64,000 nucleotides of DNA, from NCBI RefSeq assembly GCF_030264275.1, contig NZ_CP127165.1, forward strand, positions 1,414,001 through 1,478,000. Direction: 5' to 3'. The stretch is from Marivivens sp. LCG002 (GTDB taxonomy: Bacteria; Pseudomonadota; Alphaproteobacteria; Rhodobacterales; Rhodobacteraceae). This document shows positions 37,102 to 45,543 of this stretch, one piece after another (the stretch's first letter is position 1; every line of letters begins with the position of its first letter). The translations under genes were made by a program, and so were the position numbers. The notes beneath the pieces are model-generated. The model saw nothing but the letters and a program-made list of their open reading frames with translations, made no database searches and was not told where the DNA came from.

Positions 37102-37191
37102 TGGCGGACAGTGAGGGATTCGAACCCTCGAGACGGTTCCCCGCCTACACACTTTCCAGGCGTGCGCCTTCGACCACTCGGCCAACTGTCC
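37102..37191 (-). tRNA. tRNA-Ser (anticodon GGA)
   Basis: Minus-strand cloverleaf of 90 bases with acceptor GGACAGT, anticodon loop CTGGAAA (anticodon GGA), a long variable arm typical of serine tRNAs, T arm GGGTTCGAATCCC and encoded CCA. A five-pair hairpin GAACC-AAAA-GGTTC lies at 37065-37078 downstream. Confidence 0.96.
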
Positions 37192-37314
37192 GTGACGCGG
37201 GGTTTATCCGCATGTGCAGGAGAATTGCAAGGGGCGAAAACGAGAAAAGCGGCACGTTGTAACTTTGTTCGAGAATGGCCATATTCGAAGGCAACTCCAC
37301 AGCTTGCGAAGATC

Positions 37315-38445
37315 ATGACACCCAAAGGCCACTCACCCGAACCGAACCGTGAACCGCATGGCATGGACTATGGCAGAATCCAGACGATAGCGCTTGTCAT
37401 CATTGCCTTTGCCGTTGTTCTTTTCTTGCTCGTTCAGGCGCGCTTCATGCTCATCGCGCTGGCCACGGCGATCATCATTTTCGCGCTGACCTCGGATGTG
37501 ATCAACTTTATCGCGCGGCAAAAGATCGGGCGGGTGCATGTGCCCAATTGGTTGGCCAGCCTCGGCGCACTTCTCCTGATTTCCCTTGCGCTGATCGTCC
37601 TGTCCACGATCTTTCTGACCCAGGTCAACACGGTGCTCAGCACGACGATTTCCTATCTCGAACGTGCCCCCCAAGCCGTTGCGACACTCTTCAAATGGAT
37701 CAGTCCCGAAGCCGAACAGACGATCCTCAACTCGCTCAGCTCGATCAATATTTCAAGCTATGTGCGCACATTCGCAGGTCAGGCCGGAAACCTTGCCAGT
37801 GGGATCAGCTCGTTCACCGTTCTGGTGATCCTCTTTGTCGGTTTTCTGTTCGCAGAACGGGTCTGGTTCGACACCAAGCTCAACAACCTCGTCGGCGACC
37901 CTGTCCAGGCCGACAAGATCCGCCGCATCATCACCTCGATCATCCGCCGCGTGAACTATTACCTTCTGGTGAAAACGGTGGTGAGTGTGGTGACGGGCGG
38001 CATGGTCTTTGCGGTCGCCAAGGCGTTCAAGCTCGACCTGGCCTCGGCGCTTGGCGTGCTGACCTTCGTGCTGAATTATATTCCGAATGTCGGCTCTATC
38101 ATTGCGACCGTCATGGTGGCTCTTGTCGCTTTTGTCCAAACGGGCGATCCCACGTCAACGGGGGCGATCTTTGTGATTACGGGCGCGATCCAATTCGTCA
38201 ACGGCAGCATTCTAGACCCGATGATGATGGGGCACGCGCTGCGTGTGTCTTCCTTCGGGATCATCATCAGCCTTGCCTTCTGGGGCGCTGTCTGGGGCAT
38301 TCCGGGGATGTTCCTCTCGGTGCCGATCATGGTGATGCTCATGGTCGTCTGTAGCCATGTGCCCATGCTGCGCCCGATTGCCGTGCTCTTGTCGAGACAG
38401 GGTCTACCCGATGATGAAAGCGATTTGATCGCGAACGACCTTTAA
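37315..38445 (+). CDS. AI-2E family membrane permease
   Basis: Integral membrane protein of 376 residues of the PerM/AI-2E (TqsA) family, with two N-terminal helices, a central hydrophilic stretch and five C-terminal helices. The VLNYIPNVGSIIA and GSILDPMMMG motifs are typical. Members export AI-2 or act as Na+/H+ antiporters; which applies here is unknown. The start is uncertain (37315 or 37363). The stop overlaps the convergent alaX gene by four bases. Confidence 0.88.
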   Translation: MTPKGHSPEPNREPHGMDYGRIQTIALVIIAFAVVLFLLVQARFMLIALATAIIIFALTSDVINFIARQKIGRVHVPNWLASLGALLLISLALIVLSTIFLTQVNTVLSTTISYLERAPQAVATLFKWISPEAEQTILNSLSSINISSYVRTFAGQAGNLASGISSFTVLVILFVGFLFAERVWFDTKLNNLVGDPVQADKIRRIITSIIRRVNYYLLVKTVVSVVTGGMVFAVAKAFKLDLASALGVLTFVLNYIPNVGSIIATVMVALVAFVQTGDPTSTGAIFVITGAIQFVNGSILDPMMMGHALRVSSFGIIISLAFWGAVWGIPGMFLSVPIMVMLMVVCSHVPMLRPIAVLLSRQGLPDDESDLIANDL

Positions 38446-39161
38446 TCCAGCAGGATCAGGTTCACGCGGCGGTTCTGCTTGCCTTTGCTCTCGATCTTGC
38501 CGATTTGCACGCGGCCGATCTCGCTCGTCCAAGCGACATGAGTGCCGCCACAGGGCTGAAGGTCGGCGGTATTCTCGCCCTGTCCGATACGCACAAGGCG
38601 GATGCGCCCCGCGCCTCTGGGCGGTTTCACCGACATCGTTTTCACAAGATCGGGCTTGGTATCAAGCTCGTCCTCGGTGATCCACTCTTCGCTCACCATG
38701 AAATCACAGGCGATGAGCTTGTTGAGCGTCTCTTCCAGCTCGTCCTTGTTCTCGGGCGGCTCGGGCATGAGGAAATCAAGCCGGCCCTTGTCCGCGCCGA
38801 TCTGCCCGCCCGTGACGGGAAGCGGAATAACGACGGACAAAAGATGAAGCGCCGTATGCACGCGCATGTGGCGGTGACGCCGTTCCCATGTGATGAACTG
38901 GCGCAGCGTGGTCCCGACGGCAGGAAGCCGCGAGGGTTCGGCAGGCACAAGGATCACATCTTCCCCCTGCCCCTTGATCGCCGTTGCGATCTCGATCCGG
39001 CCGTTGTCCCATTCGAGATGGCCTGAATCTCCGGGTTGGCCCCCTCCTGTGGGATAGAAAATCGTGCGGTCCAGCACGATGCCGCCTTCGTCCGTGATCG
39101 AGGTGACCCGCGCGGACAGGTCCCGAAGATAGGCATCCTCACGAAAGACAAGCTCGGTCAT
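38442..39161 (-). CDS. free-standing alanyl-tRNA editing protein (AlaX)
   Basis: Trans-editing enzyme of 239 residues that hydrolyses mischarged Ser- or Gly-tRNA-Ala. Zinc ligands HTALHLL and CGGTHV match the AlaS editing domain; an N-terminal beta-barrel part (YPTGGGQPGDSG) places it in the longer AlaX class. Its ATG overlaps the mscS stop by four bases, so it is the last gene of the trg operon region. Confidence 0.92.
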   Translation of the reverse strand: MTELVFREDAYLRDLSARVTSITDEGGIVLDRTIFYPTGGGQPGDSGHLEWDNGRIEIATAIKGQGEDVILVPAEPSRLPAVGTTLRQFITWERRHRHMRVHTALHLLSVVIPLPVTGGQIGADKGRLDFLMPEPPENKDELEETLNKLIACDFMVSEEWITEDELDTKPDLVKTMSVKPPRGAGRIRLVRIGQGENTADLQPCGGTHVAWTSEIGRVQIGKIESKGKQNRRVNLILLD

Positions 39162-41578
39162 GCGCTGTCGGCTCCTGTTTGGGGCGGCTGCGGCGGATAT
39201 AAGGCTTCGGCGTTCTTGATCCAGATATCGCGCTGGGCAAACGGAATTTCGATCCCCGCTTCGGCAAACCGCTTGGCAATCTGGTGGTTCATGTCGGACT
39301 TGGTGTGCAGTTTGAAACGCACGTCCCGAATAATCGCCCGAATTTCAAAGTCCACGCTGTCGGCGCCGAAGCCGATCAGCATCACCTGAGGTTCGGGATC
39401 GAAAACAACAAGCGGATGGGAATCCGCGATCTCTTTGAGGATGGTCGCCACCTTGTCGAGATCGGTGCCATAGGCCACGCCGACGGGCACCACGACGCGG
39501 CCTACGGAATTTCCGCGTGTCCAGTTGGTGACTTGGGTCGAGACTAGATCGGCATTGGGCACGATCACATCGGTGCGGTCAAAGGTTTCGATCCGCGTCG
39601 AGCGCACCGAAATCGAACGCACGAAACCTGCTTGGTTCCCCACCTCGATCAGATCACCCTCGGAAATCGGGCGTTCGATCAAAAGGATGATCCCCGAAAC
39701 AAAATTCGAAACGATATTCTGGAGACCGAAACCGATCCCGACCGAGAGCGCCCCCGCCACAATCGCAAGGGACGAAAGGTCGATCCCCGCAGAGGTGATG
39801 GCAATCAGGGCAGCCAGGAAAATCCCGAGATACCCGACGCCCGACACAATCGCATTGCGCCCCCCGATGTCGAGCTTGGTCTTGGGTAGAATTGTGTGGC
39901 GCAGCATGTTCTGGATCAGCCGCGTGGCCGAATACCCGATCCCGAAGACCAGAACAAAGGTCAGCAAATCGGTCGGCGAGATCTTGGTATCTCCGATCGA
40001 GAAGCCTTCGCGGAAGCGGGTCCATATCTCGACGAGATCATCAACGCTTGCGCCCCAGATCAGCGCAAGGAACGGCAACGACAAAAGGATCAACAGGGTT
40101 GCGATGATCACGGCGCTCAGACCTTCGCTTTCGGGCTCCTCCCCCTCTTCGCGCGCTCGATTGCGATAGGTCTCGTAAAGCTCGACCATCAAACCGTTGG
40201 CGATGAGCAGAACACCCATCACGGCAAGGCTTTTGGTCGTCGGCACAAGAAGCGCGCGGTAAGCCGCAGAATAGCCGATAGCGGCAAAGGCAGGCCCCAG
40301 AACAGCGACCATCATGGTCAGCCGCCCGACCAGCCCCAGAAAGGTGCGCAGCGTGCCGGAGTCGCTCGTTTTTTGCGTTCGGTGTTGGTAAAGCAGGTTG
40401 CCGAAGCCGAAGAGCACCCAGCCAAGTGCGATCACGATGGGAAAGATCAAGACCGAGCCGACCGTGCCTGTCGCATCGACGCTGCCGATCAGAACAAAGA
40501 CCATGGAGCCAAGCGCCATGACCCAGCCCAGACCGCCGACGAGACGGCGGGCCCGATGACGTTCGCTGTCCGAGAAATGCACAGGCGCTTCAAAGCGTCC
40601 CTTGGTGAAAAACTGGATCGAAAGCCAGCGCCCGACGAGAACATAGGCCCCTGCGAGCGGGATGTTCTGGATCACCTGAATCCCGCGAAATCCGAAAAGG
40701 TTCGACGCATCAAGCCCGCGCGCCAGCAAACCGAGCCCCATGAGCGGCAGAACAAGCGCAGCGCCCGTTACGACAGCATGAAGAAACGCCTCCCATGGCC
40801 CCGCTTCAATCGTGCGGCGTTTCCAGAAACTTTCGACCCAGATCCGCCCGCGCAGCAAGAGCACAAAGCCGACCACGACCAAAAACAAAGCTCCGGGAAG
40901 CCCCAGAGAGAGATGACCGCTCAAGGATCTAGCGGAGATTATAGAGGTCGTCTCGACCGCAAGCGCGCTGATCCCATCGGTCAATGCAATCGTGGCCGCA
41001 CCCCAGTTTTCGGGCACAAGCGGCGACGACCCTCTGGAGGTCAGAGCCGCGGCCTGCCTGCTCCGGATGATCGCGTCGATCTCACCGATAAGTCCATCGG
41101 CGCGGGCATAGGCTTCGGCCGCGAGAATAAGTGGCGCGCTCAACTCGTCGAGTTGCGCGCCGAGCATGTCACGACGCGCGGCGATGGCGCTCGCTTCGCC
41201 CTCTTCGGGCGCGGTGCCGAGGGCCGCAAGCTGACGACGCACCGTGTCGATGCGATCCGCATTCAATCCCTCTACTTCGGAAAAGCGCTGACGCCATTCG
41301 ACGAGTTCGCTGCGCAGTTTGGTGAGCGCGAAATTGGTCCCGGCCGACGGTCCGACCGATTGCTCGGCGCGGGCAGCGATGCCTTCCCAAAGATCATAAT
41401 CCGCAACAAAAGCGGCAAGACCTGCGATCTCGTTCTCGGCCTCGACCATTTCGTCGAGCGCCTCGACAACGCTGTCGGCAGGGGCCGCGGTCGGGTCGGA
41501 CTGAGCCGAAGCGGCGCCCACCCCCGAAAGGGTCAGCGCCAGAAAAACAGCGAAAATGCCCGACCGTGCTTGGATCAT
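39158..41578 (-). CDS. large MscS-type mechanosensitive channel with periplasmic domain
   Basis: Protein of 806 residues. Signal peptide (GIFAVFLALTLSGVGAASAQ), a coiled periplasmic N-terminal region (about 25-185), several membrane helices, then the MscS core near the C-terminus: pore helix GALSVGIGFGLQNIVSNFVS and beta domain GDLIEVGNQAGFVRSISVRS. Architecture matches MscK/YbdG-like large channels (DUF3772 type). Start ATG 41578 overlaps the cysK stop by four bases; the frame to 41794 lies inside cysK. Confidence 0.9.
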   Translation of the reverse strand: MIQARSGIFAVFLALTLSGVGAASAQSDPTAAPADSVVEALDEMVEAENEIAGLAAFVADYDLWEGIAARAEQSVGPSAGTNFALTKLRSELVEWRQRFSEVEGLNADRIDTVRRQLAALGTAPEEGEASAIAARRDMLGAQLDELSAPLILAAEAYARADGLIGEIDAIIRSRQAAALTSRGSSPLVPENWGAATIALTDGISALAVETTSIISARSLSGHLSLGLPGALFLVVVGFVLLLRGRIWVESFWKRRTIEAGPWEAFLHAVVTGAALVLPLMGLGLLARGLDASNLFGFRGIQVIQNIPLAGAYVLVGRWLSIQFFTKGRFEAPVHFSDSERHRARRLVGGLGWVMALGSMVFVLIGSVDATGTVGSVLIFPIVIALGWVLFGFGNLLYQHRTQKTSDSGTLRTFLGLVGRLTMMVAVLGPAFAAIGYSAAYRALLVPTTKSLAVMGVLLIANGLMVELYETYRNRAREEGEEPESEGLSAVIIATLLILLSLPFLALIWGASVDDLVEIWTRFREGFSIGDTKISPTDLLTFVLVFGIGYSATRLIQNMLRHTILPKTKLDIGGRNAIVSGVGYLGIFLAALIAITSAGIDLSSLAIVAGALSVGIGFGLQNIVSNFVSGIILLIERPISEGDLIEVGNQAGFVRSISVRSTRIETFDRTDVIVPNADLVSTQVTNWTRGNSVGRVVVPVGVAYGTDLDKVATILKEIADSHPLVVFDPEPQVMLIGFGADSVDFEIRAIIRDVRFKLHTKSDMNHQIAKRFAEAGIEIPFAQRDIWIKNAEALYPPQPPQTGADSA

Positions 41579-42609
41579 ACGTCCTCGAACACACCTGGGA
41601 TGGAGGACGGACCCGTCGCGAGCCAACCGGGAACAGGGAGTCCCTTGCCCTTGAGGAATTCGGGATTGAAGAGCTTGGACTGATAGCGCGTGCCATAGTC
41701 GCAAAGGATGGTGACGATGGTATGACCCGGCCCCATTTCCTTGGCCATGCGGATGGCACCTGCCACATTCACACCCGAAGAGCCGCCAAGGCAAAGCCCC
41801 TCGTTCTCGAGCAAATCGAACACAATCGGGAGCGCCTCTGCGTCAGGAATATTGAAGCTCATGTCGGGCGTGAACCCTTCGAGGTTGGCGGTGATGCGCC
41901 CCTGACCGATGCCCTCGGTGATCGAGTCGCCCGCACTCTTCAGCTCGCCCGTCGTATAGAAACTATGGAGCGCCGCACCATCAGGATCGGCCAGACCGAT
42001 TTTTACACCCTTGGGCTGAAGCGCCATGCCGACGCCTGCAAGCGTGCCGCCCGACCCCACCGCACAAATGAAACCGTCGACCTTCCCGCCTGTCTGTTCC
42101 CAGATCTCGGGGCCCGTGGTTTCGATATGTGCCTGACGGTTCGCGGTGTTGTCGAACTGGTTCGCCCAGATCACACCTTCGGGGGTCGTTTTGGCAAGCT
42201 CTTGGGCCAGACGACCCGAATAACGCACATAGTTGTTGGGATTGCGATAGGGTGCAGCGGGCACCTGAACAAGCTCGGCCCCTGCAAGGCGGAGCATGTC
42301 CTTTTTCTCTTGAGACTGGGTTTCGGGGATCACGATCACGGTCTTGAACCCCATAGAGGCGCCCACGAGCGCAAGCCCGATGCCCGTATTGCCTGCGGTC
42401 CCTTCTACAATGGTGCCACCCGGCTTGAGGTCACCGCGGGCAATCGCGTCCTTGATGATGTAAAGCGCGGCGCGGTCCTTGACCGACTGACCCGGGTTCA
42501 TGAATTCTGCTTTGCCCAGAATGGTGCAGCCCGTCGCCTCGGAAGCGGCCTTGAGCTTGATGAGGGGCGTATTGCCGATTGCTGCGGCGAGATCAGATTT
42601 GAACTGCAT
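41575..42609 (-). CDS. cysK: cysteine synthase (O-acetylserine sulfhydrylase)
   Basis: PLP enzyme of 344 residues making cysteine from O-acetylserine and sulfide. PLP lysine in NPGQSVKDRAA, substrate loop EGTAGNTGIG, phosphate-binding GSGGTLAG. The motifs differ slightly from E. coli CysK (NPGGSVKDR, TSGNTG), so a related activity such as cysteine desulfhydrase is possible. In Rhodobacter sphaeroides a cysK gene directly follows trgAB and contributes to tellurite resistance; the order here is the same. Confidence 0.88.
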   Translation of the reverse strand: MQFKSDLAAAIGNTPLIKLKAASEATGCTILGKAEFMNPGQSVKDRAALYIIKDAIARGDLKPGGTIVEGTAGNTGIGLALVGASMGFKTVIVIPETQSQEKKDMLRLAGAELVQVPAAPYRNPNNYVRYSGRLAQELAKTTPEGVIWANQFDNTANRQAHIETTGPEIWEQTGGKVDGFICAVGSGGTLAGVGMALQPKGVKIGLADPDGAALHSFYTTGELKSAGDSITEGIGQGRITANLEGFTPDMSFNIPDAEALPIVFDLLENEGLCLGGSSGVNVAGAIRMAKEMGPGHTIVTILCDYGTRYQSKLFNPEFLKGKGLPVPGWLATGPSSIPGVFEDV

Positions 42610-42662
42610 TTTCGGGCCTTATCGTTGTGTTGTCTTCTTAGTAAGCGCCACGGCATTGGAAC

Positions 42663-43775
42663 TCAAGCAGATGCGCGTAATTCGGGGCGTTTTCGGTCTA
42701 GCCAAAGCAGCATGGCAATGGCAGGCCCGACGTTGATTTCGCCGGTGTCGATCAAACCCAAGGCCTGATCGAAGGGCACGATATGGAGCTTGAGGTCTTC
42801 TGCCTCTTCTTCCAGACCGCCCGCATAGCTGTGCACCTCGGGCAAATCCGTAATCCCCAGAAAACAATAGAAATAATCCGTGGCATTCCCCGGAGAGGCA
42901 TATTGGCTGAACATCGGGATCAAAGCGGAAAAGCGCAGTCCCGCTTCTTCCATTCCCTCGCGGTGCGCGGCTTGCTCCGGCGTTTCGCCGCCATCCACCA
43001 TCCCTGCAATGGGTTCAAGACACCAAGGGTTGGGATTTCCGTGCGCCAGCGGCCCCATCCGAACCTGTTCGACCAAGAGCACATTGTCGGATTTCGGATC
43101 ATAGGCCAGAACAAGCGCAGCATCCGGACCGATGAACACTTCTCGCGGCAATTCACCCGAAGATTTGCCCGCAAAGGTTTCGTATTCCACAACCTTTTGC
43201 GCAAAACGGAAGAACCCGCCCGCCCGCGATACCTCTCGTAAAAAGCGGGCGCGGCGCGGTGCGGAGCGCAAGCGATGCGTGGTCGGAAGCGAAGCGGCGC
43301 GAAGTGTTGCACTTGCTCTGCCGCGCATCATTCCCCACTGCCGCGCGATCTCGTCATGCGGTGTATCGGGTGGGAAAAAAGCGAATTCTTGCGCAGTCAA
43401 AAGTGTTATTTCACGGTCTTTTGCAGCCCATTCTTCAAGTGACCAAACACCTTGCGACTGGCACCCGACGGGCGGATCATAGACTTCGGCGTCGATCATC
43501 CGATCCCCTGCGCGCACTTGAACCGAACGCCGCACATAGCCAAAGGGCGCCTCATAGGCGTCAAATCGGGCGGCCACCGCATCGGTCACATCACAAAGCA
43601 GCAGCCCATGTGCTATCGCGCCATCGCACCCCACCAAAACAGGCAGAATCCCGTCTTTCTCACATTCCACCGCATGATCGGAAAGCATGGCATCAAGCGG
43701 TTCAAGCCCCGCCTCGCCACTCACGATTGCCAAAAGATCGCGGTCCTTGAGCGTCCCGTAGAGGAAAAAATTCAT
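42663..43775 (-). CDS. trgB: TrgB-like protein: GGCT-type domain plus NUDIX hydrolase
   Basis: Protein of 370 residues with two domains. Residues 1-115 look like a gamma-glutamylcyclotransferase/AIG2-like fold (MNFFLYGTLKDRDLL). Residues 190-365 are an ADP-ribose pyrophosphatase type NUDIX domain with box G-x5-E-x7-REGMEEAGL. The name follows the Rhodobacter trgB tellurite-resistance gene, and the trgA-trgB-cysK order agrees. Biochemical activity in tellurite resistance is unknown. Shares one base with the trgA stop. Confidence 0.85.
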   Translation of the reverse strand: MNFFLYGTLKDRDLLAIVSGEAGLEPLDAMLSDHAVECEKDGILPVLVGCDGAIAHGLLLCDVTDAVAARFDAYEAPFGYVRRSVQVRAGDRMIDAEVYDPPVGCQSQGVWSLEEWAAKDREITLLTAQEFAFFPPDTPHDEIARQWGMMRGRASATLRAASLPTTHRLRSAPRRARFLREVSRAGGFFRFAQKVVEYETFAGKSSGELPREVFIGPDAALVLAYDPKSDNVLLVEQVRMGPLAHGNPNPWCLEPIAGMVDGGETPEQAAHREGMEEAGLRFSALIPMFSQYASPGNATDYFYCFLGITDLPEVHSYAGGLEEEAEDLKLHIVPFDQALGLIDTGEINVGPAIAMLLWLDRKRPELRASA

Positions 43776-44215
43776 CAGCCAAATCGCTTGTTGAGAATTT
43801 GAAGCAAAATACCCGCGACGGCACCACCGCCGAAGACGACAGCAGTCAATTCAGGGCTTTGGATCGACTTGGCGAGTTCCAAAGCCGCCTCGAGCACTCC
43901 GACCAAGGCATCCATGATACCGTCATAGCGAAGGTCTCGGGTGAATTTGAACATCTGGATGGCCCCATGCACCCCCATCGCAAGGAACGAGATCACGACA
44001 GACCCCGTGATGCCGTTGGCAAAGCCAACCGCAATCCTATCGCCGGGCACACGTCCCACAAGATGCCACCCCATCGCACTCGCCACCGCAATATTGATTT
44101 CAAGAAAGAAAGACGGCGGAACAGGTCTTGGATAATCCGCAAGCGCGAGCACCGAAGCATATCCGAAAATAGCGGCGAAAAAGACTGCACCGAGCAGTCG
44201 GCTCATCGTTGGCAT
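43775..44215 (-). CDS. trgA: TrgA family membrane protein
   Basis: Small inner-membrane protein of 146 residues with four hydrophobic segments; a conserved amphipathic stretch FKFTRDLRYDGIMDALVG lies between the second and last helices. The family is defined by TrgA of the Rhodobacter tellurite locus. Start ATG 44215 has AGGGGG six bases upstream. Couples directly to trgB. Confidence 0.85.
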   Translation of the reverse strand: MPTMSRLLGAVFFAAIFGYASVLALADYPRPVPPSFFLEINIAVASAMGWHLVGRVPGDRIAVGFANGITGSVVISFLAMGVHGAIQMFKFTRDLRYDGIMDALVGVLEAALELAKSIQSPELTAVVFGGGAVAGILLQILNKRFG

Positions 44216-44254
44216 GGGGCGCCCCCTTGAACTAAGTGGGCGGCCCCGCTTGGA

Positions 44255-45463
44255 TCACATGGGCCGCGAAATCGTGATTTGAGTTACGTCACAATTTCCG
44301 ACGTGAAAGGTTCCGGCGCAAGACGCAAGATAAAAGTTCCACATTCTTTTGAAACGATCATCGAAACCAAAGGCTTTGACCTCGTCCCAACGCGCGTTGA
44401 ACGTCTCGTACCAGCGGCGCAGCGTCTGGCTGTAGCTTTCGCCGAATTCGATCGAGCCATCCACCTTGAGCCCCGATTTGCGCACCTCTTCGCGCAAGAT
44501 CGACGGGCTGGGAAGCATACCGCCGGGAAAGATGTACTTCTGGATGAAGTCGACACCGCTGTTATAGACCGCCCAACGCGAGTCCTTGATCGTGATGATC
44601 TGGAGGGTCGCCTTTTTCCCGGGTTTCAACCGTTCGCGCACGGTTTCGAAATAGGCGGGCCAATACTGGCGTCCGACTGCTTCGAACATCTCGATGCTGG
44701 CGATACCGTCATAGGTGCCACGTTCGTCGCGATAGTCCTGAAGCTTGAAGGTCACGCGATCCGAAAGACCGGCTTTTTCAATGCGTTCCACAGCATACTT
44801 ATACTGCTCTTTACTGATCGTAAGGCACGTCACCTTGAGCCCGCGCTCTTTGGCGGCGTATTCGGCAAACCCGCCCCAGCCACAGCCGATCTCAAGGACA
44901 TGATCGCCCTCTTTCACGCCCATAAGATCGACAATCGACGCGTATTTCTGTGTCTGCGCGGTCTCGAGACTTTCCTGACCCGTTTTGAACAGAGCCGAGG
45001 AATAGGTCATCGTCTCGTCCAGCCAGAGCGCATAGAAATCATTGCCGAGATCGTAATGCGCACTGATGTTCTTTTTCGCCTGACGTTTGGAATTGCGCTG
45101 CATCCAGAACCGCATCTGCTCGTAAAGACGGAGCAATGCCTGGCCCGGGAAGCTGTCATACATTTCTTCCGAGGTGTCATGGATGAAGTCCATGAAAGTC
45201 ATCAGATCGGGCGTGCTCCACCATCCGTCGAGATAGGCCTCGCAAAATCCAAGATCACCCTCGCGGATCAGCCGCGCGAAGAGATCGGGATTGTGAATGG
45301 TGACTTCCGCAACGTAACCCGGAGCCTTGCCCTGAAACTGGAAGCGCCGCCCGTCGGGGAGCGTCACATCAAGCCGACCTCTCTCCATCTTCGAGAGCAT
45401 TGATGACACCTGCGTGAAATAACGCGGTAGGTTCGTTTCGGACTTGATATCGTTCTGGATCAT
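44255..45463 (-). CDS. cyclopropane-fatty-acyl-phospholipid synthase family methyltransferase
   Basis: SAM-dependent enzyme of 402 residues acting on phospholipid acyl chains. SAM-binding VLEIGCGWGGFAEYAA, the NISAHYDLGNDFYALWLD stretch and SIEMFEAVG are diagnostic of the CFA family. Start ATG 45463 has GAGGGA five bases upstream. It follows phr by 80 bases. In Rhodobacter sphaeroides a photolyase and a cfa gene are in the singlet-oxygen (sigma-E) response; no matching promoter was found here. Furan or cyclopropane product cannot be told. Confidence 0.9.
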   Translation of the reverse strand: MIQNDIKSETNLPRYFTQVSSMLSKMERGRLDVTLPDGRRFQFQGKAPGYVAEVTIHNPDLFARLIREGDLGFCEAYLDGWWSTPDLMTFMDFIHDTSEEMYDSFPGQALLRLYEQMRFWMQRNSKRQAKKNISAHYDLGNDFYALWLDETMTYSSALFKTGQESLETAQTQKYASIVDLMGVKEGDHVLEIGCGWGGFAEYAAKERGLKVTCLTISKEQYKYAVERIEKAGLSDRVTFKLQDYRDERGTYDGIASIEMFEAVGRQYWPAYFETVRERLKPGKKATLQIITIKDSRWAVYNSGVDFIQKYIFPGGMLPSPSILREEVRKSGLKVDGSIEFGESYSQTLRRWYETFNARWDEVKAFGFDDRFKRMWNFYLASCAGTFHVGNCDVTQITISRPM

Positions 45464-45543
45464 GAAATCCCTCAGTAGGTAGTCCCGCAATGCGCGGCGT
45501 GTTGAAATGGTAGTCGAAGAGTGGCACAAGTCACGGCTTTTCT

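Noticed and set aside
39896-41683. 595-codon plus-strand frame over the MscS gene
   Set aside because: Shadow frame, strongly hydrophilic and unstructured.
42610-42662. SAM/SAH-type riboswitch before cysK
   Set aside because: Gap is only 53 bases with no pseudoknot or conserved riboswitch core visible.
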